64,000 nucleotides of DNA, taken from an uncultured Prevotella sp. Lineage in GTDB: Bacteria > Bacteroidota > Bacteroidia > Bacteroidales > Bacteroidaceae. Where the stretch lies: positions 62,001 through 126,000 of the forward strand of contig CADBVZ010000011.1 in NCBI GenBank assembly GCA_902798285.1. Direction: 5' to 3'. Shown in pieces: positions 49,646 to 60,100 of the stretch; position 1 is the first letter of the stretch; each line of letters begins with the position of its first letter. The position numbers and the translations under genes were made by a program. The notes under the pieces were generated by a model. It did not search any database, had not been told where the DNA came from, and was given only the letters and a program-made list of their open reading frames with translations.

Positions 49646-52600
49646 CCTTTATACTCAGTAGGCGTTACACCAAACTGCTTCTTGAATACCACAGAGAAGT
49701 GGCTTTGGGTACTGAAACCGCACTTGTCGGATATCTCGGAGACGGTATACTGTCCGCTCTTCAGGAGTTCGGCGGCGCGGTTTAGTTTGTATGTACGGAA
49801 GAAGTTGCTGGGTGTCTCGCCCGTGAGTCCCTTAATCTTATAATATAGTTTGGTGCGCGAGATGAGTAGCAGTTTGGTGATGCGTGTCACATCGAGCTCG
49901 GAATTGGAGAGTTCTTCCTCCATCAACTTATAAAGCTCCTCCATGAAGTGCTTATCCTGTGCTGACAATACATCCACTACTACCTCCTCGGTAGTGGTCG
50001 ATGTGCTAAGCAACTTACGAACACGCTCGCGATTCTTCAATTGTGACTGGATGAGGGCAGAGAGCACAGCGGGCTCGAAGGGCTTAGTGACGTAAGCATC
50101 AGCACCTACGTTGAGTCCCTCCACCTGGTCCTCGGCTGTTACCTTGGCAGTAACCAGTATCACGGGGATATGCGAGAGCTGGATGTCCTGCTTGATCTCC
50201 TGACAGAGTTCGTAGCCATCTTTACCCGGCATAGCCACATCGCTGAGCACCAGATTAGGCTCCTCAGCACGCATCTCGTCGAGAGCCGATTCTGCATCGA
50301 GACAGGTGATGAGGCGATAGTCTTTGGCAAAGAGCAGACGCATGTAGTTGATGATCTCCGTATCATCGTCGACGATGAGAATCGTTGGACGGGAATCGGA
50401 GACTTCGCCCTCCGATTCTGGGAGACAAGGAGACAGGGAGTGCAAGGAGTCCAAGACATTACTTGAAGTGGCAGAACTATTGTCCTGTACTCCCTGTCTA
50501 CTTGTCTCCTTGTCTCCTTCAGCGAAGGACGTCCGTTCTTCGCTGGTGTACGCTTCTGCGCCTAAGGGCCAAGTAAACGTAAACACCGCTCCTGTGCCCT
50601 CTGAGCGATTATCCACCGTGAGACTTCCGTGATGGAGCTCAGCCAGTCGGCGTGAGTAGTATAGGCCTATGCCGGTACCCCAGTTGACAATGGCTTTCGT
50701 CTGATTGTCGAGCTGATAGAAACGTTTGAAGATGTTTTCTTTCTGTTCCTCGGGGATGCCCTTGCCTGTATCGGATACTGACACATTCATCTGATCGCCA
50801 GCCACATCGAGCTGTACATCTATATGACCTCCCTGAGGAGTAAACTTCAGGGCGTTGCTGAGCAGGTTCGATACTATTTTTTCTAACTTATCCCCATCGG
50901 TCCATGCCTGGAGCGAGTCTTCCATGCCGAATCGGTTGATAGTGATACCCTTCTCCTTGGCATTAAACTCGAAGATATCGCAGATGTCGTTCATTGCCTT
51001 CACCACATCGATTTCTTCGACACTGAGGCGCAGAGTGTCGTTCTCGAGCTTATTGAAGTCCATGAGCTGGTTCACGAGCTTGAACATTCGTTGGATGCTT
51101 CGCTGGGCCACACTGAGCAGACTCTTATCCTCGCCACTGAGCGAAGGGCTCTTCACGAGTTGACCTACGGGGCCTGCAATCATCGTCAAAGGTGTGCGGA
51201 ACTCGTGGGCAATGTTCGCAAAGAAACTCATGTTCATCTGGTTGGTGCGCAACTCCTGCTCCTTTTCCATCTGTGCCTGACGGGCAGCACGACGAGCCAC
51301 CACCACACGACGGGCATTGCGATAGAGATACCACGCAAGAGCAGAGGCGAGGGCGAGGTAGATGAGCCAGGCCCACCACGAATTGGCTGGGGCGGGAGAG
51401 ACGATGATGCGCAGGGTGCGCTCGTCGCTATTGCCTTCGTCGCTGGCATTGTCAGTGGTGCGTACACGGAAGGTGTAAGTGCCTGAGGGCAGGTTGGCAT
51501 AGCTGGCCGTATGGGTATTGCCGGCATCGATCCAGTCGCGATCAAAACCATCCATCTTATAGTAGTAATGTACGCGTTCGTACTCGCCAAAGTCAAGGGC
51601 GGTATACGAGATACTGAAACTATTCTCACTATGCTTCAGGCGCACCTCCTGACAACTGTCGAGTGTGGCCTCGATGGGACCTTTCTCTGAGGGACGTACC
51701 AGTTGGTTGTGTACCTTTAAGTCGCAGAGTCTTACGGGCAGAGTGAGCAGCGTGTCTATATCAGCCGGATTAAACATGGTGATACCGTCAGTGCTTCCAA
51801 ATACAAGACTGCCGTTAGGCAACTGACATGAGGCACGATCGGCAAACTCATCGCCACCGATACCATCGGCCTTATAGAGCGAGGTGATACGCCCTGTCTT
51901 GCGATCCCAGCGGTTCAGACCCTTCATGGTCGAGATCCACAGGTTGCCCTGACAATCTTCCTCGATACTGCCTACATCCGAGCACGAGAGGCCTGCTATA
52001 CGCGTCATCTCGTTGGTCTTCAGGTTGTAGCGCAAAAGACCGTTGGTTACGGTGCCAATCCAGACATCGCCCTTGGAATCCTGAATCATATCCGTAGGGA
52101 TGTACACGCTTCTGCGGATACACTGCGCCATCGATGGAATCTCTATCTCTGAGAGCTTACCCGTCTGGGGATTCATGCGGGTGATGGGTTGGAAAAAGGC
52201 TGATATGAGCATCTGTCCGTCGTTGAGCTTCAGCAGTGAGGGGATGAAGCAGAAGTCGGCATTAAATGCCTGTTTCACGATGGGCTGTGATGAGCCCAAG
52301 GGGAATCCCATGATATCGTTGGAGCTGGTGGATACCCACACCGTTCCATCGTCAGTCTGACAGAAGTCCATCGCGCCAGGCACTGATGCCTGACTGAGAA
52401 TCGACAGATGCTGCTGGTCGTAACGACACTTGATGACGATGCTGCCAGCCGAGAACCACAGGTAACCATCGCGATCGCAGAAGATGTGGGTCACAGCATT
52501 TTTCTGCTCGCCGGCGGGTAGACCTTCTAGGGGCACTGCCTCCGCCTTCTGGGTATTGGTGTGATACACGAATACACCCTTGAGGAGGGTCGAGATCCAA

Positions 52601-53712
52601 AGGTTCTGCTCTCGGTCCATTGCCACAGCAAGTACTGACGAATTGTCGATGGCACGATTCAGGTAGTTGTCGCTTCCACCAAACTTTTCCTTATAGTAAT
52701 AATCGGCAAAGAGCCCTTTGTCGTAAGTGCCAAACCAGATGTTTTTACGCGAGTCTTGGAACACTTGTGTCACCAAGGCATCGGGCACGGGAATGGTGAA
52801 CCCCGTATCGCCCTGCCCGTGAAGCGTATGCGCCAGCAGGTTCAGTTCGAAGATGCCGTTGTGCGAGGTGCTGAGCAGGATGGTATTATCTTGCAGCAAT
52901 CGGGCTGCCTGGATGATGCTGTTGTGAGCCATCATTCGCGACTCCATCGCAGGATCGAGTGGAACGAGCTTCTGCGACTTGGTGTCGTAGAGCGTCATGT
53001 AACCATAGCCCGATAAGATCATGAGTCCGTTGGCGAGCATCTCAGAGTAGAAGTAGTAACGATTAGGTTCCAAGGGAATCTCCCTAAGCAACTTGTACGA
53101 AGTGTTATCGTAAACCAGCAATCGCTGACTCTCGGTGATGATGATTTGGTCTGCGGCGTCGATGATGAAGTTGCCCCAGGTCCACTGCTGTTGTGCCTTC
53201 TCGCGTGTGATACAGGGTAGGAATACGTGCTGCCCTTCGTCGTAACGCAACAGTTCTGTGCCGTTATATACGAATATGTGTCCCTTGCTGTCCTCCAACA
53301 GTTTCTGCATGTTGAGGTTCGAGGTCTTGGCCCCGATATGGTCGAAGCGGTCCATGCGGTTATAGCGACACACGCCATTCACCGTAGCCACCCAGAGCCG
53401 TCCCTGATGGTCGCAGAGGATATCCTTCACTTGATTGTCGGTAAGTCCTAAGGAGTCGTAACTGCAGAAGTACTGGTGATACTCATGTCCGTCGTATCGG
53501 TTCAGTCCGCGGAAGGTACCTATCCACAGTTGTCCAGCAGCATCCTCAGTGATGCATTGCACGCGACTGTTGGAGAGCTCGTGACTGATAAGTATCGCAT
53601 GTTGCTCGTCCTTGTCGCGCTGCTGCTGTGCCTCGTGCTTGTTACACGAACCCAGGAAGAATATCATGAGTGCCAACGTGAGAAGCGACTTTGGTAAGTT
53701 GTTCTTAGTCAT
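49642..53712 (-). CDS. Hybrid two-component system sensor-regulator (HTCS)
   Basis: 1356 residues from ATG 53712; the ATG at 53754 overlaps the -7 box, and 53730 is the alternative. Order: signal peptide/lipobox-like GSCNKHE, periplasmic beta-propeller repeats (AAGQLWIGTFRGLNRYDG; WVSTSSNDIMGF), Y_Y_Y domain, transmembrane helix (WWAWLIYLALASALAWYL), HisKA (FFANIAHEFRTPLTMI), HATPase, receiver (LIVDDDTEII; LVLSDVAMPG) and AraC helix-turn-helix. It senses a glycan oligosaccharide and activates the adjacent susC-susD locus. A 97-bp word-repeat hairpin lies in frame in the HATPase-receiver linker. Confidence 0.93.
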   Translation of the reverse strand: MTKNNLPKSLLTLALMIFFLGSCNKHEAQQQRDKDEQHAILISHELSNSRVQCITEDAAGQLWIGTFRGLNRYDGHEYHQYFCSYDSLGLTDNQVKDILCDHQGRLWVATVNGVCRYNRMDRFDHIGAKTSNLNMQKLLEDSKGHIFVYNGTELLRYDEGQHVFLPCITREKAQQQWTWGNFIIDAADQIIITESQRLLVYDNTSYKLLREIPLEPNRYYFYSEMLANGLMILSGYGYMTLYDTKSQKLVPLDPAMESRMMAHNSIIQAARLLQDNTILLSTSHNGIFELNLLAHTLHGQGDTGFTIPVPDALVTQVFQDSRKNIWFGTYDKGLFADYYYKEKFGGSDNYLNRAIDNSSVLAVAMDREQNLWISTLLKGVFVYHTNTQKAEAVPLEGLPAGEQKNAVTHIFCDRDGYLWFSAGSIVIKCRYDQQHLSILSQASVPGAMDFCQTDDGTVWVSTSSNDIMGFPLGSSQPIVKQAFNADFCFIPSLLKLNDGQMLISAFFQPITRMNPQTGKLSEIEIPSMAQCIRRSVYIPTDMIQDSKGDVWIGTVTNGLLRYNLKTNEMTRIAGLSCSDVGSIEEDCQGNLWISTMKGLNRWDRKTGRITSLYKADGIGGDEFADRASCQLPNGSLVFGSTDGITMFNPADIDTLLTLPVRLCDLKVHNQLVRPSEKGPIEATLDSCQEVRLKHSENSFSISYTALDFGEYERVHYYYKMDGFDRDWIDAGNTHTASYANLPSGTYTFRVRTTDNASDEGNSDERTLRIIVSPAPANSWWAWLIYLALASALAWYLYRNARRVVVARRAARQAQMEKEQELRTNQMNMSFFANIAHEFRTPLTMIAGPVGQLVKSPSLSGEDKSLLSVAQRSIQRMFKLVNQLMDFNKLENDTLRLSVEEIDVVKAMNDICDIFEFNAKEKGITINRFGMEDSLQAWTDGDKLEKIVSNLLSNALKFTPQGGHIDVQLDVAGDQMNVSVSDTGKGIPEEQKENIFKRFYQLDNQTKAIVNWGTGIGLYYSRRLAELHHGSLTVDNRSEGTGAVFTFTWPLGAEAYTSEERTSFAEGDKETSRQGVQDNSSATSSNVLDSLHSLSPCLPESEGEVSDSRPTILIVDDDTEIINYMRLLFAKDYRLITCLDAESALDEMRAEEPNLVLSDVAMPGKDGYELCQEIKQDIQLSHIPVILVTAKVTAEDQVEGLNVGADAYVTKPFEPAVLSALIQSQLKNRERVRKLLSTSTTTEEVVVDVLSAQDKHFMEELYKLMEEELSNSELDVTRITKLLLISRTKLYYKIKGLTGETPSNFFRTYKLNRAAELLKSGQYTVSEISDKCGFSTQSHFSVVFKKQFGVTPTEYKG
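50421..50517. repeat. In-gene inverted word repeat inside the HTCS gene
   Basis: GGAGACAAGGAGACAGGGAG (50421-50440) pairs with CTCCCTGTCTACTTGTCTCC (50490-50509) with one mismatch, over a 49-nt loop. The word GGAGACAAG is also repeated within the arm. It is translated as a Ser/Asp-rich linker. Confidence 0.8.
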
Positions 53713-53751
53713 TATGTTGTAATTAGTCATATTGAAGTTGTTATTCCGCTG

Positions 53752-53759
53752 CAAATATA
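53752..53759 (-). promoter_or_regulatory. HTCS gene -7 box
   Basis: Minus-strand TATATTTG. It overlaps the most upstream ATG, so translation must begin downstream of it. Confidence 0.55.
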
Positions 53760-53937
53760 CAAAAAAAGGAAAAAAGGTAAAAAAGTAAAACTGTAAAAAA
53801 ACAAAAAGGTTTAATTAAAAATGCCAAAATTGAACAAATAAAACAAGATTTGAACAAATCGAAACGAGGCTTAACACTTTTGAACACTATCGAAAATCAA
53901 AAGAACGCATCAGAAAGCCCCCTAGGTGAATAAAGTA
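53760..53937. other. HTCS-susC intergenic region
   Basis: AT-rich, with no gene seen. It presumably holds the HTCS binding site for activation of susC. Confidence 0.5.
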
Positions 53938-53945
53938 TAATTTTG
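53938..53945 (+). promoter_or_regulatory. susC -7 box
   Basis: TAATTTTG, 68 nt before the susC ATG. No TTTG -33 is present, which fits an activator-dependent promoter driven by the neighbouring HTCS. Confidence 0.5.
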
Positions 53946-54013
53946 CACCCGGAAACCGGAAAGGCGAACAATCATTATTCTATATATCTAACAATTAACT
54001 CAAACAATTACAA

Positions 54014-57000
54014 ATGAAAAGAATCAGATTGATCATGATGCTCACGGCACTATTCGTGTCAGCAGTATCGATGGCCCAGGGAATCAAGGGCAATGTGATT
54101 GACGAGAACGGTGAACCCGTGATCGGTGCAACGATCGTTGACAAGGCCAACAGCCAGAACGCAGCGATTACAGACTTCGACGGTAACTTTACCATTAACG
54201 TGCAGGCAGGCAAGACCATTGTCGTTTCCTACATTGGTTACGAGACTCAGGAACTGGCTGCCAAGAACGGTATGACCATTAAGATGCAGCCCGACAACAA
54301 GGTGCTCGACGAAGTGGTAGTCGTAGGTTACGGTATCCAGAAGAAGAGTTCTGTAACGGGTGCCATCTCTCAGGTAAAGCCCGAGGATATCGAGAACCGT
54401 ACCATCTCTAACGCCCAGCAGGCCCTGCAGGGTAAGACCTCAGGTGTGCAGGTTATCTCTACCTCAGCCGCTCCTGGTTCATCACCCACCGTACGCGTGC
54501 GCGGATATTCTTCTAATGTAAGTTCTGAGCCCCTCTATGTGGTCGACGGTGTTCGTCTGAGCGACATCAGTGGTATCGATCCCGCCACCATCGCTTCTAT
54601 GGAAATCCTGAAGGATGCTGCATCAGCAGCCATCTACGGTGCTGAGGCTGGTAACGGTGTAGTACTCATCACCACCAAGAAGGGTAAGGCTGGTCAGGGT
54701 AAGATTGCCTACGACTTCCAGTGGACCGACGAGAGTCTCGCCAAGGTGCCCCAGATGCTGAACGCTCAGGAGTACCAGCAGTACATGCTCGAGGGTAACC
54801 TTTTCACTCAGGACTTCATCAACGCCAACTGGGATGGTAAGACCAACACCAAGTGGACCGATGTAGCCTTCACTCACGGACACATGCAGAAGCACAACTT
54901 CTCATTCACCGGCGGTAACGATCGCGGTAACTATTACCTGGCTCTCTCGTACCTTAATAATAATGGTATCGTAAAGGGCGACGCCGACACCTACAAGCGA
55001 CTCACAGCTACTATCAATGGTGAGTATAAGATTAAGGACTGGTTGAAGGTAGGTACTACCAATCAGGTTGAGAAGTACACCGTTCGCCAGGTATCTTCTA
55101 ACAATGAGTACGGCTCAATGCTCACCTCTGTGATGATGATGGATCCTCTGACGCCTGCTACCTATGGCCAGACGCTGCCTTCTGATCTGCAGGCACTCGA
55201 GGCTATGGGAAAGACCTTCCTGAAGGACGAGGATGGTAACTACTATGGCACCAGCAAGTTCTATAACGGTGAGCAGTACAACCCGCTGATCATGCGCGAC
55301 AACGGTCTGAACAAGAATACAGGTTTCAACGTGACCGGATCAATCTATGGCGACTTCACGCTGATTCCTAACCTCACCATTACCTCTCGCTTCGGCTATC
55401 GTCTGAACGGTTCACGCAGTTCTTCTACCTCGCTGCCTTTCTATGGCAACGCCGTTCAGAGCCGCGACTATGTCAGCCAGAGCAACACATCTTCTACAAC
55501 CATATATTATCAGTGGGAGAACTTCGCCAACTACGCCAAGACCTTCGCTGATGCCCACACCGTCAACGCTATGGTCGGTATGTCATTCCAGGAGAACAGT
55601 TACGATTACGTAACGGGTGGTCTCGAGGCCAATGGCGAGGATGCCCTGAAGAAGAACGATCCCCTGTTCTACTATCTGAACTATGCCAACGCTTCGGCTA
55701 CGAAGAGCGTCAGCGGTGAGACTACCGCCAGCACCAAGTACTCTTACTTCGGTCGTCTGGGCTACGATTACTTAGGCCGTTACATGCTGCAGGCTTCACT
55801 CCGTGCTGATGCTGCCGACCTCTCTAAGCTCTCTAAGAAGACACGCTGGGGTTACTTCCCCGCTGTATCTCTGGGTTGGACCATCAGCGAGGAGAAGTTC
55901 TTCGCTCCCTTGAAGAAGGCCTTCGACAGCTTGAAGTTCCGTGCTTCTTGGGGTCAGAATGGTAGCCTTTCTGCACTCAGCGGCTATAGCTACAGCACCG
56001 ACATCGCCCTCAGCGGTATCTACGCTTTCGTTCCTGGTAATGTGTACACCTCAGGTGCAGCTCCTACCTCTATGGGTAACGATGACCTGAAGTGGGAAAC
56101 CTCTGAGCAGCTCGACTTCGGTCTCGATGGTATCCTGCTGGGTGGACGCCTCACCTTCGGTTTCGACTACTTCGTGAAGAAGACCAAGGACCTGCTGGTA
56201 TGGAACACCACTCCTTCGCTGATCATCGGTGGTAGCACATCACCTATCAACGCCGGTAACGTAGAGAACAAGGGCTTTGAGATCGATCTCGGCTGGCGCG
56301 ACCATATCGGCGAGTTCAACTATGGCATCCGTGCTAACCTCTCTGCACTGAACAATAAGGTGACCTATATCGATCCCTCTATCACCCGTCTGGCTGGTAG
56401 CACCTTCCATACTTACACCATCACCTACTTCGAGCAGGGCTATCCCGTGTACTACTTCCGTGGCTTCCAGTTCGATAAGATCAACCCCGAGACTGGTGAC
56501 CCCATGTTCAAGGATATCAATGGCGACGGTGTTGTGAACAACGACGACCTGACCGATATCGGTAACGCCATCCCCGACTTTACCTATGGTATCACACTCA
56601 CAGCTGCCTATAAGGGCTTCGACCTCACCGTCTTCGGTACTGGTTCTTACGGCAACAAGATCTTCAACTGTATCAACCGTCCTGACTATGCTACTTCTAA
56701 CAAGATGAAGGAAGTGATGTTCGACGACCGTTGGACTCCCACCAACACCTCTGGTACGAAGCCCCGTGCAGGTGCTAACGACATCGATAAGTATGTTGAC
56801 TCCAGCGCCATGATCTACGATGGTTCTTACTTCAAATTCAAGCAGATCCAGTTGGGTTACACCCTGCCTAAGAACCTGATCAAGAAGGTAGGCATCAGCC
56901 ACACTCGTGTGTATGCTTCTCTCGACGACTTCTTCACCATCACTAAGTATCCCGGCTTCGATCCTGAGGCTTCTGCCAACGCCACCACTGGTATGGGTGT

Positions 57001-57061
57001 CGACAAGGGTGCTTATCCTACATCAAAGAAGGTTGTGCTTGGTTTCAATATCGAGTTCTAA
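54014..57061 (+). CDS. SusC-like TonB-dependent transporter
   Basis: 1015 residues, signal peptide ending SMAQ. Carboxypeptidase-regulatory-like domain (GIKGNVIDENGEPVIGATIV), TonB box region (LDEVVVVGYG), plug (SSPTVRVRGYSSNVSSEPLYVVDGV) and a 22-stranded barrel ending in GFNIEF. It imports oligosaccharides across the outer membrane with the SusD-like lipoprotein encoded next. The substrate cannot be read directly; the downstream esterase and GH3 enzymes suggest a plant cell-wall glycan such as xylan or an arabinoxylan fragment. Confidence 0.95.
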   Translation: MKRIRLIMMLTALFVSAVSMAQGIKGNVIDENGEPVIGATIVDKANSQNAAITDFDGNFTINVQAGKTIVVSYIGYETQELAAKNGMTIKMQPDNKVLDEVVVVGYGIQKKSSVTGAISQVKPEDIENRTISNAQQALQGKTSGVQVISTSAAPGSSPTVRVRGYSSNVSSEPLYVVDGVRLSDISGIDPATIASMEILKDAASAAIYGAEAGNGVVLITTKKGKAGQGKIAYDFQWTDESLAKVPQMLNAQEYQQYMLEGNLFTQDFINANWDGKTNTKWTDVAFTHGHMQKHNFSFTGGNDRGNYYLALSYLNNNGIVKGDADTYKRLTATINGEYKIKDWLKVGTTNQVEKYTVRQVSSNNEYGSMLTSVMMMDPLTPATYGQTLPSDLQALEAMGKTFLKDEDGNYYGTSKFYNGEQYNPLIMRDNGLNKNTGFNVTGSIYGDFTLIPNLTITSRFGYRLNGSRSSSTSLPFYGNAVQSRDYVSQSNTSSTTIYYQWENFANYAKTFADAHTVNAMVGMSFQENSYDYVTGGLEANGEDALKKNDPLFYYLNYANASATKSVSGETTASTKYSYFGRLGYDYLGRYMLQASLRADAADLSKLSKKTRWGYFPAVSLGWTISEEKFFAPLKKAFDSLKFRASWGQNGSLSALSGYSYSTDIALSGIYAFVPGNVYTSGAAPTSMGNDDLKWETSEQLDFGLDGILLGGRLTFGFDYFVKKTKDLLVWNTTPSLIIGGSTSPINAGNVENKGFEIDLGWRDHIGEFNYGIRANLSALNNKVTYIDPSITRLAGSTFHTYTITYFEQGYPVYYFRGFQFDKINPETGDPMFKDINGDGVVNNDDLTDIGNAIPDFTYGITLTAAYKGFDLTVFGTGSYGNKIFNCINRPDYATSNKMKEVMFDDRWTPTNTSGTKPRAGANDIDKYVDSSAMIYDGSYFKFKQIQLGYTLPKNLIKKVGISHTRVYASLDDFFTITKYPGFDPEASANATTGMGVDKGAYPTSKKVVLGFNIEF

Positions 57062-57095
57062 TTAAGATTGAAAATTGAAAATTGAAGATTGAAAA
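57061..57095. repeat. Intergenic word repeat between susC and susD
   Basis: AATTAAGATTGAAAATTGAA then AATTGAAGATTGAAA: copies of the TTGAA(A/G)AT word also seen in both trp operon gaps. Confidence 0.7.
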
Positions 57096-57114
57096 CTGAA
57101 TAATAGAAAAAGTT

Positions 57115-58680
57115 ATGAAAAAGAACAGATTATATATAGTACTGCTGGGTCTGATGTCACTCGCCTTTACCGCTTGCGACAGCGAGCTCGATATCGAGAA
57201 GCACGGCAACATGGGTAGCATGGACACATACTACACCACCGATGATAATGTGATGACAGGTACGGCCTCTCTCTATCTGCAGGTGAAGTCGGCCTACTAC
57301 AACTGGTTCTTCGTAAAGAACCTTCTCTCCGACGATTCTTGGTGCGGCGGTGGTCAGCGTGGTGACAACGGTGAGATGGAGAAACTCAATGAGTATAGCT
57401 TCGACTCTAACCACGGCATGATCGAGAGCCTCTATTCAGGCATGTATGGCATCATCTATAAGGCCAACCTGCTCATCGATAAGGTTGAGGGTGAAACCCC
57501 TGTGATGAAGCGCGCCATCAACGAGGCTAAGGTGTTCCGTGCCCTCGCACACTTCGAACTCGTTACCCTCTTCGGTACTGCTCCTGTGGTTGATCATCTG
57601 CTTTCGGCCGATGAGTATCGTCAGAGCAACAGCACCCCCGAGGAACTCTGGGCTTGTGTGGAGAAGGATCTCACCGAGGCCATCAACTCTGGTACCCTGC
57701 CTTCAAAGAGCAGCGCCGACGATGCCGAGACCGGTATCCGCGCTACTAAGGAGTTTGCACAGGCTCTGCTGGGTAAGGCTTACCTCTTCGAGGGCAAGTA
57801 CTCTGAGGCTGCCTCTATGCTCGAAAATGTGATTGGCTCTAACAAGTATGCCCTCTTCGCCGGCGAGTACGACGATCAGTTCCATGCCGCTGCCAACAAC
57901 AACTGTGAGTCGGTCTTCGAACTCCAGAAGCGTAACGACCCCGAGCAGCTGTGGAACACCTTCGATATGGTTTACATCATGCAGGGCTGGCGTACCAGCG
58001 TGCTGTCTTATGGTGGTCAGTCCATCATGAAACTCGCTCTTGGTAACTACGGCTTCTTCAATCCCCGCAAGTCGCTCTATGATGCCTTCGTTTCATGGGA
58101 AGGCGAGGACGGCTATCGCAAGAACAAGACCATTTGGAACATCTCTCAGCTCCGTGAGTTCGGTGTCGACGTTCAGCCAGGTGCCAGCGTTTATGGCAAC
58201 GAGGGTTACTTCTTCTGGAAGAACCAGGCTTACCGCGAGGACTGCGCCGCTGATATGTCTTACTTCCAGGTAGGTCAGTTCATCGACCTCAAGGTGATGC
58301 GCTATGCTGAGGTGCTGCTGTTGGCTGCCGAGGCTAACCTGCAGGCAGGCAATACCGCCAACGCCCTGAAGTATATCAATATGATCCGCGAGCGTGCCAA
58401 GTTGACTCCGCTCACCACTGTATCGCTCAGCGATATCAAGATGGAGAAGCGTCTGGAGCTCTGCAACGAGGGTGTCCGTTATCAGGACCTCGTGCGCTGG
58501 GGCGATGCCAAGACCGCTATGGCTGAGCAGGGCAAGCAGGTACCCGCCTTCACAGGCTCAGATGTGCAGTGGAACTGGCAGAACACCAAGTATGGTTTCC
58601 AGGATCGCAACGTGCTCCTGCCCATTCCTCTGAAGGAGCTCGAGCTGAATCCTAACATGAATCAGAATGCTGGTTGGTAA
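57115..58680 (+). CDS. SusD/RagB-family glycan-binding lipoprotein
   Basis: 521 residues. Lipobox FTAC (C21). TPR-like helices with AKVFRALAHFELVTLFGTAP (the SusD signature region) and C-terminal VMRYAEVLLLAAEANLQAGN plus RERAKLTPL...ELCNEGVRYQDLVRWGDA are typical. It caps the SusC barrel and delivers glycan. It lies 54 nt after susC. After it comes an inverted word repeat that may separate expression of the downstream enzymes. Confidence 0.95.
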   Translation: MKKNRLYIVLLGLMSLAFTACDSELDIEKHGNMGSMDTYYTTDDNVMTGTASLYLQVKSAYYNWFFVKNLLSDDSWCGGGQRGDNGEMEKLNEYSFDSNHGMIESLYSGMYGIIYKANLLIDKVEGETPVMKRAINEAKVFRALAHFELVTLFGTAPVVDHLLSADEYRQSNSTPEELWACVEKDLTEAINSGTLPSKSSADDAETGIRATKEFAQALLGKAYLFEGKYSEAASMLENVIGSNKYALFAGEYDDQFHAAANNNCESVFELQKRNDPEQLWNTFDMVYIMQGWRTSVLSYGGQSIMKLALGNYGFFNPRKSLYDAFVSWEGEDGYRKNKTIWNISQLREFGVDVQPGASVYGNEGYFFWKNQAYREDCAADMSYFQVGQFIDLKVMRYAEVLLLAAEANLQAGNTANALKYINMIRERAKLTPLTTVSLSDIKMEKRLELCNEGVRYQDLVRWGDAKTAMAEQGKQVPAFTGSDVQWNWQNTKYGFQDRNVLLPIPLKELELNPNMNQNAGW

Positions 58681-58688
58681 ATACTCAT

Positions 58689-58757
58689 AACACGGAGATA
58701 CAGAGAAACAGAGACAAAAAAAATATTAAAAACTCTGTCACTCTGTACCTCTGTGTT
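58689..58757. repeat. Inverted word repeat, copy 1 (susD - esterase gap)
   Basis: Arms AACACGGAGATACAGAGAAA (from 58689) and CACTCTGTACCTCTGTGTT (to 58757) pair over about 25 bp with four mismatches. A close relative lies at 60024-60085. The arms are built of repeated (A/T)ACAGAGA words. Confidence 0.8.
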
Positions 58758-58768
58758 GAAAAAAGTTG

Positions 58769-58776
58769 TATATTTG
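58769..58776 (+). promoter_or_regulatory. -7 box before the CE1 esterase gene
   Basis: TATATTTG directly after the inverted repeat, 29 nt before the ATG at 58806. A -33 element is not clear. Confidence 0.45.
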
Positions 58777-58793
58777 CACCATTGAATAACTAA

Positions 58794-60017
<1,224 letters not shown>

Positions 60018-60023
60018 TAACTA

Positions 60024-60085
60024 AACACAGAGATACGGAGATACAGAGATAAAATAAAACCTCTGTCCCTCTGTATCTCTGTGTT
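60024..60085. repeat. Inverted word repeat, copy 2 (esterase - GH3 gap)
   Basis: Arms AACACAGAGATACGGAGATA and CCTCTGTATCTCTGTGTT pair over 25 bp (60024-60048 with 60061-60085), three mismatches, 12-nt loop. Same family as 58689-58757. Confidence 0.85.
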
Positions 60086-60100
60086 GTAAATTTCAAATCT

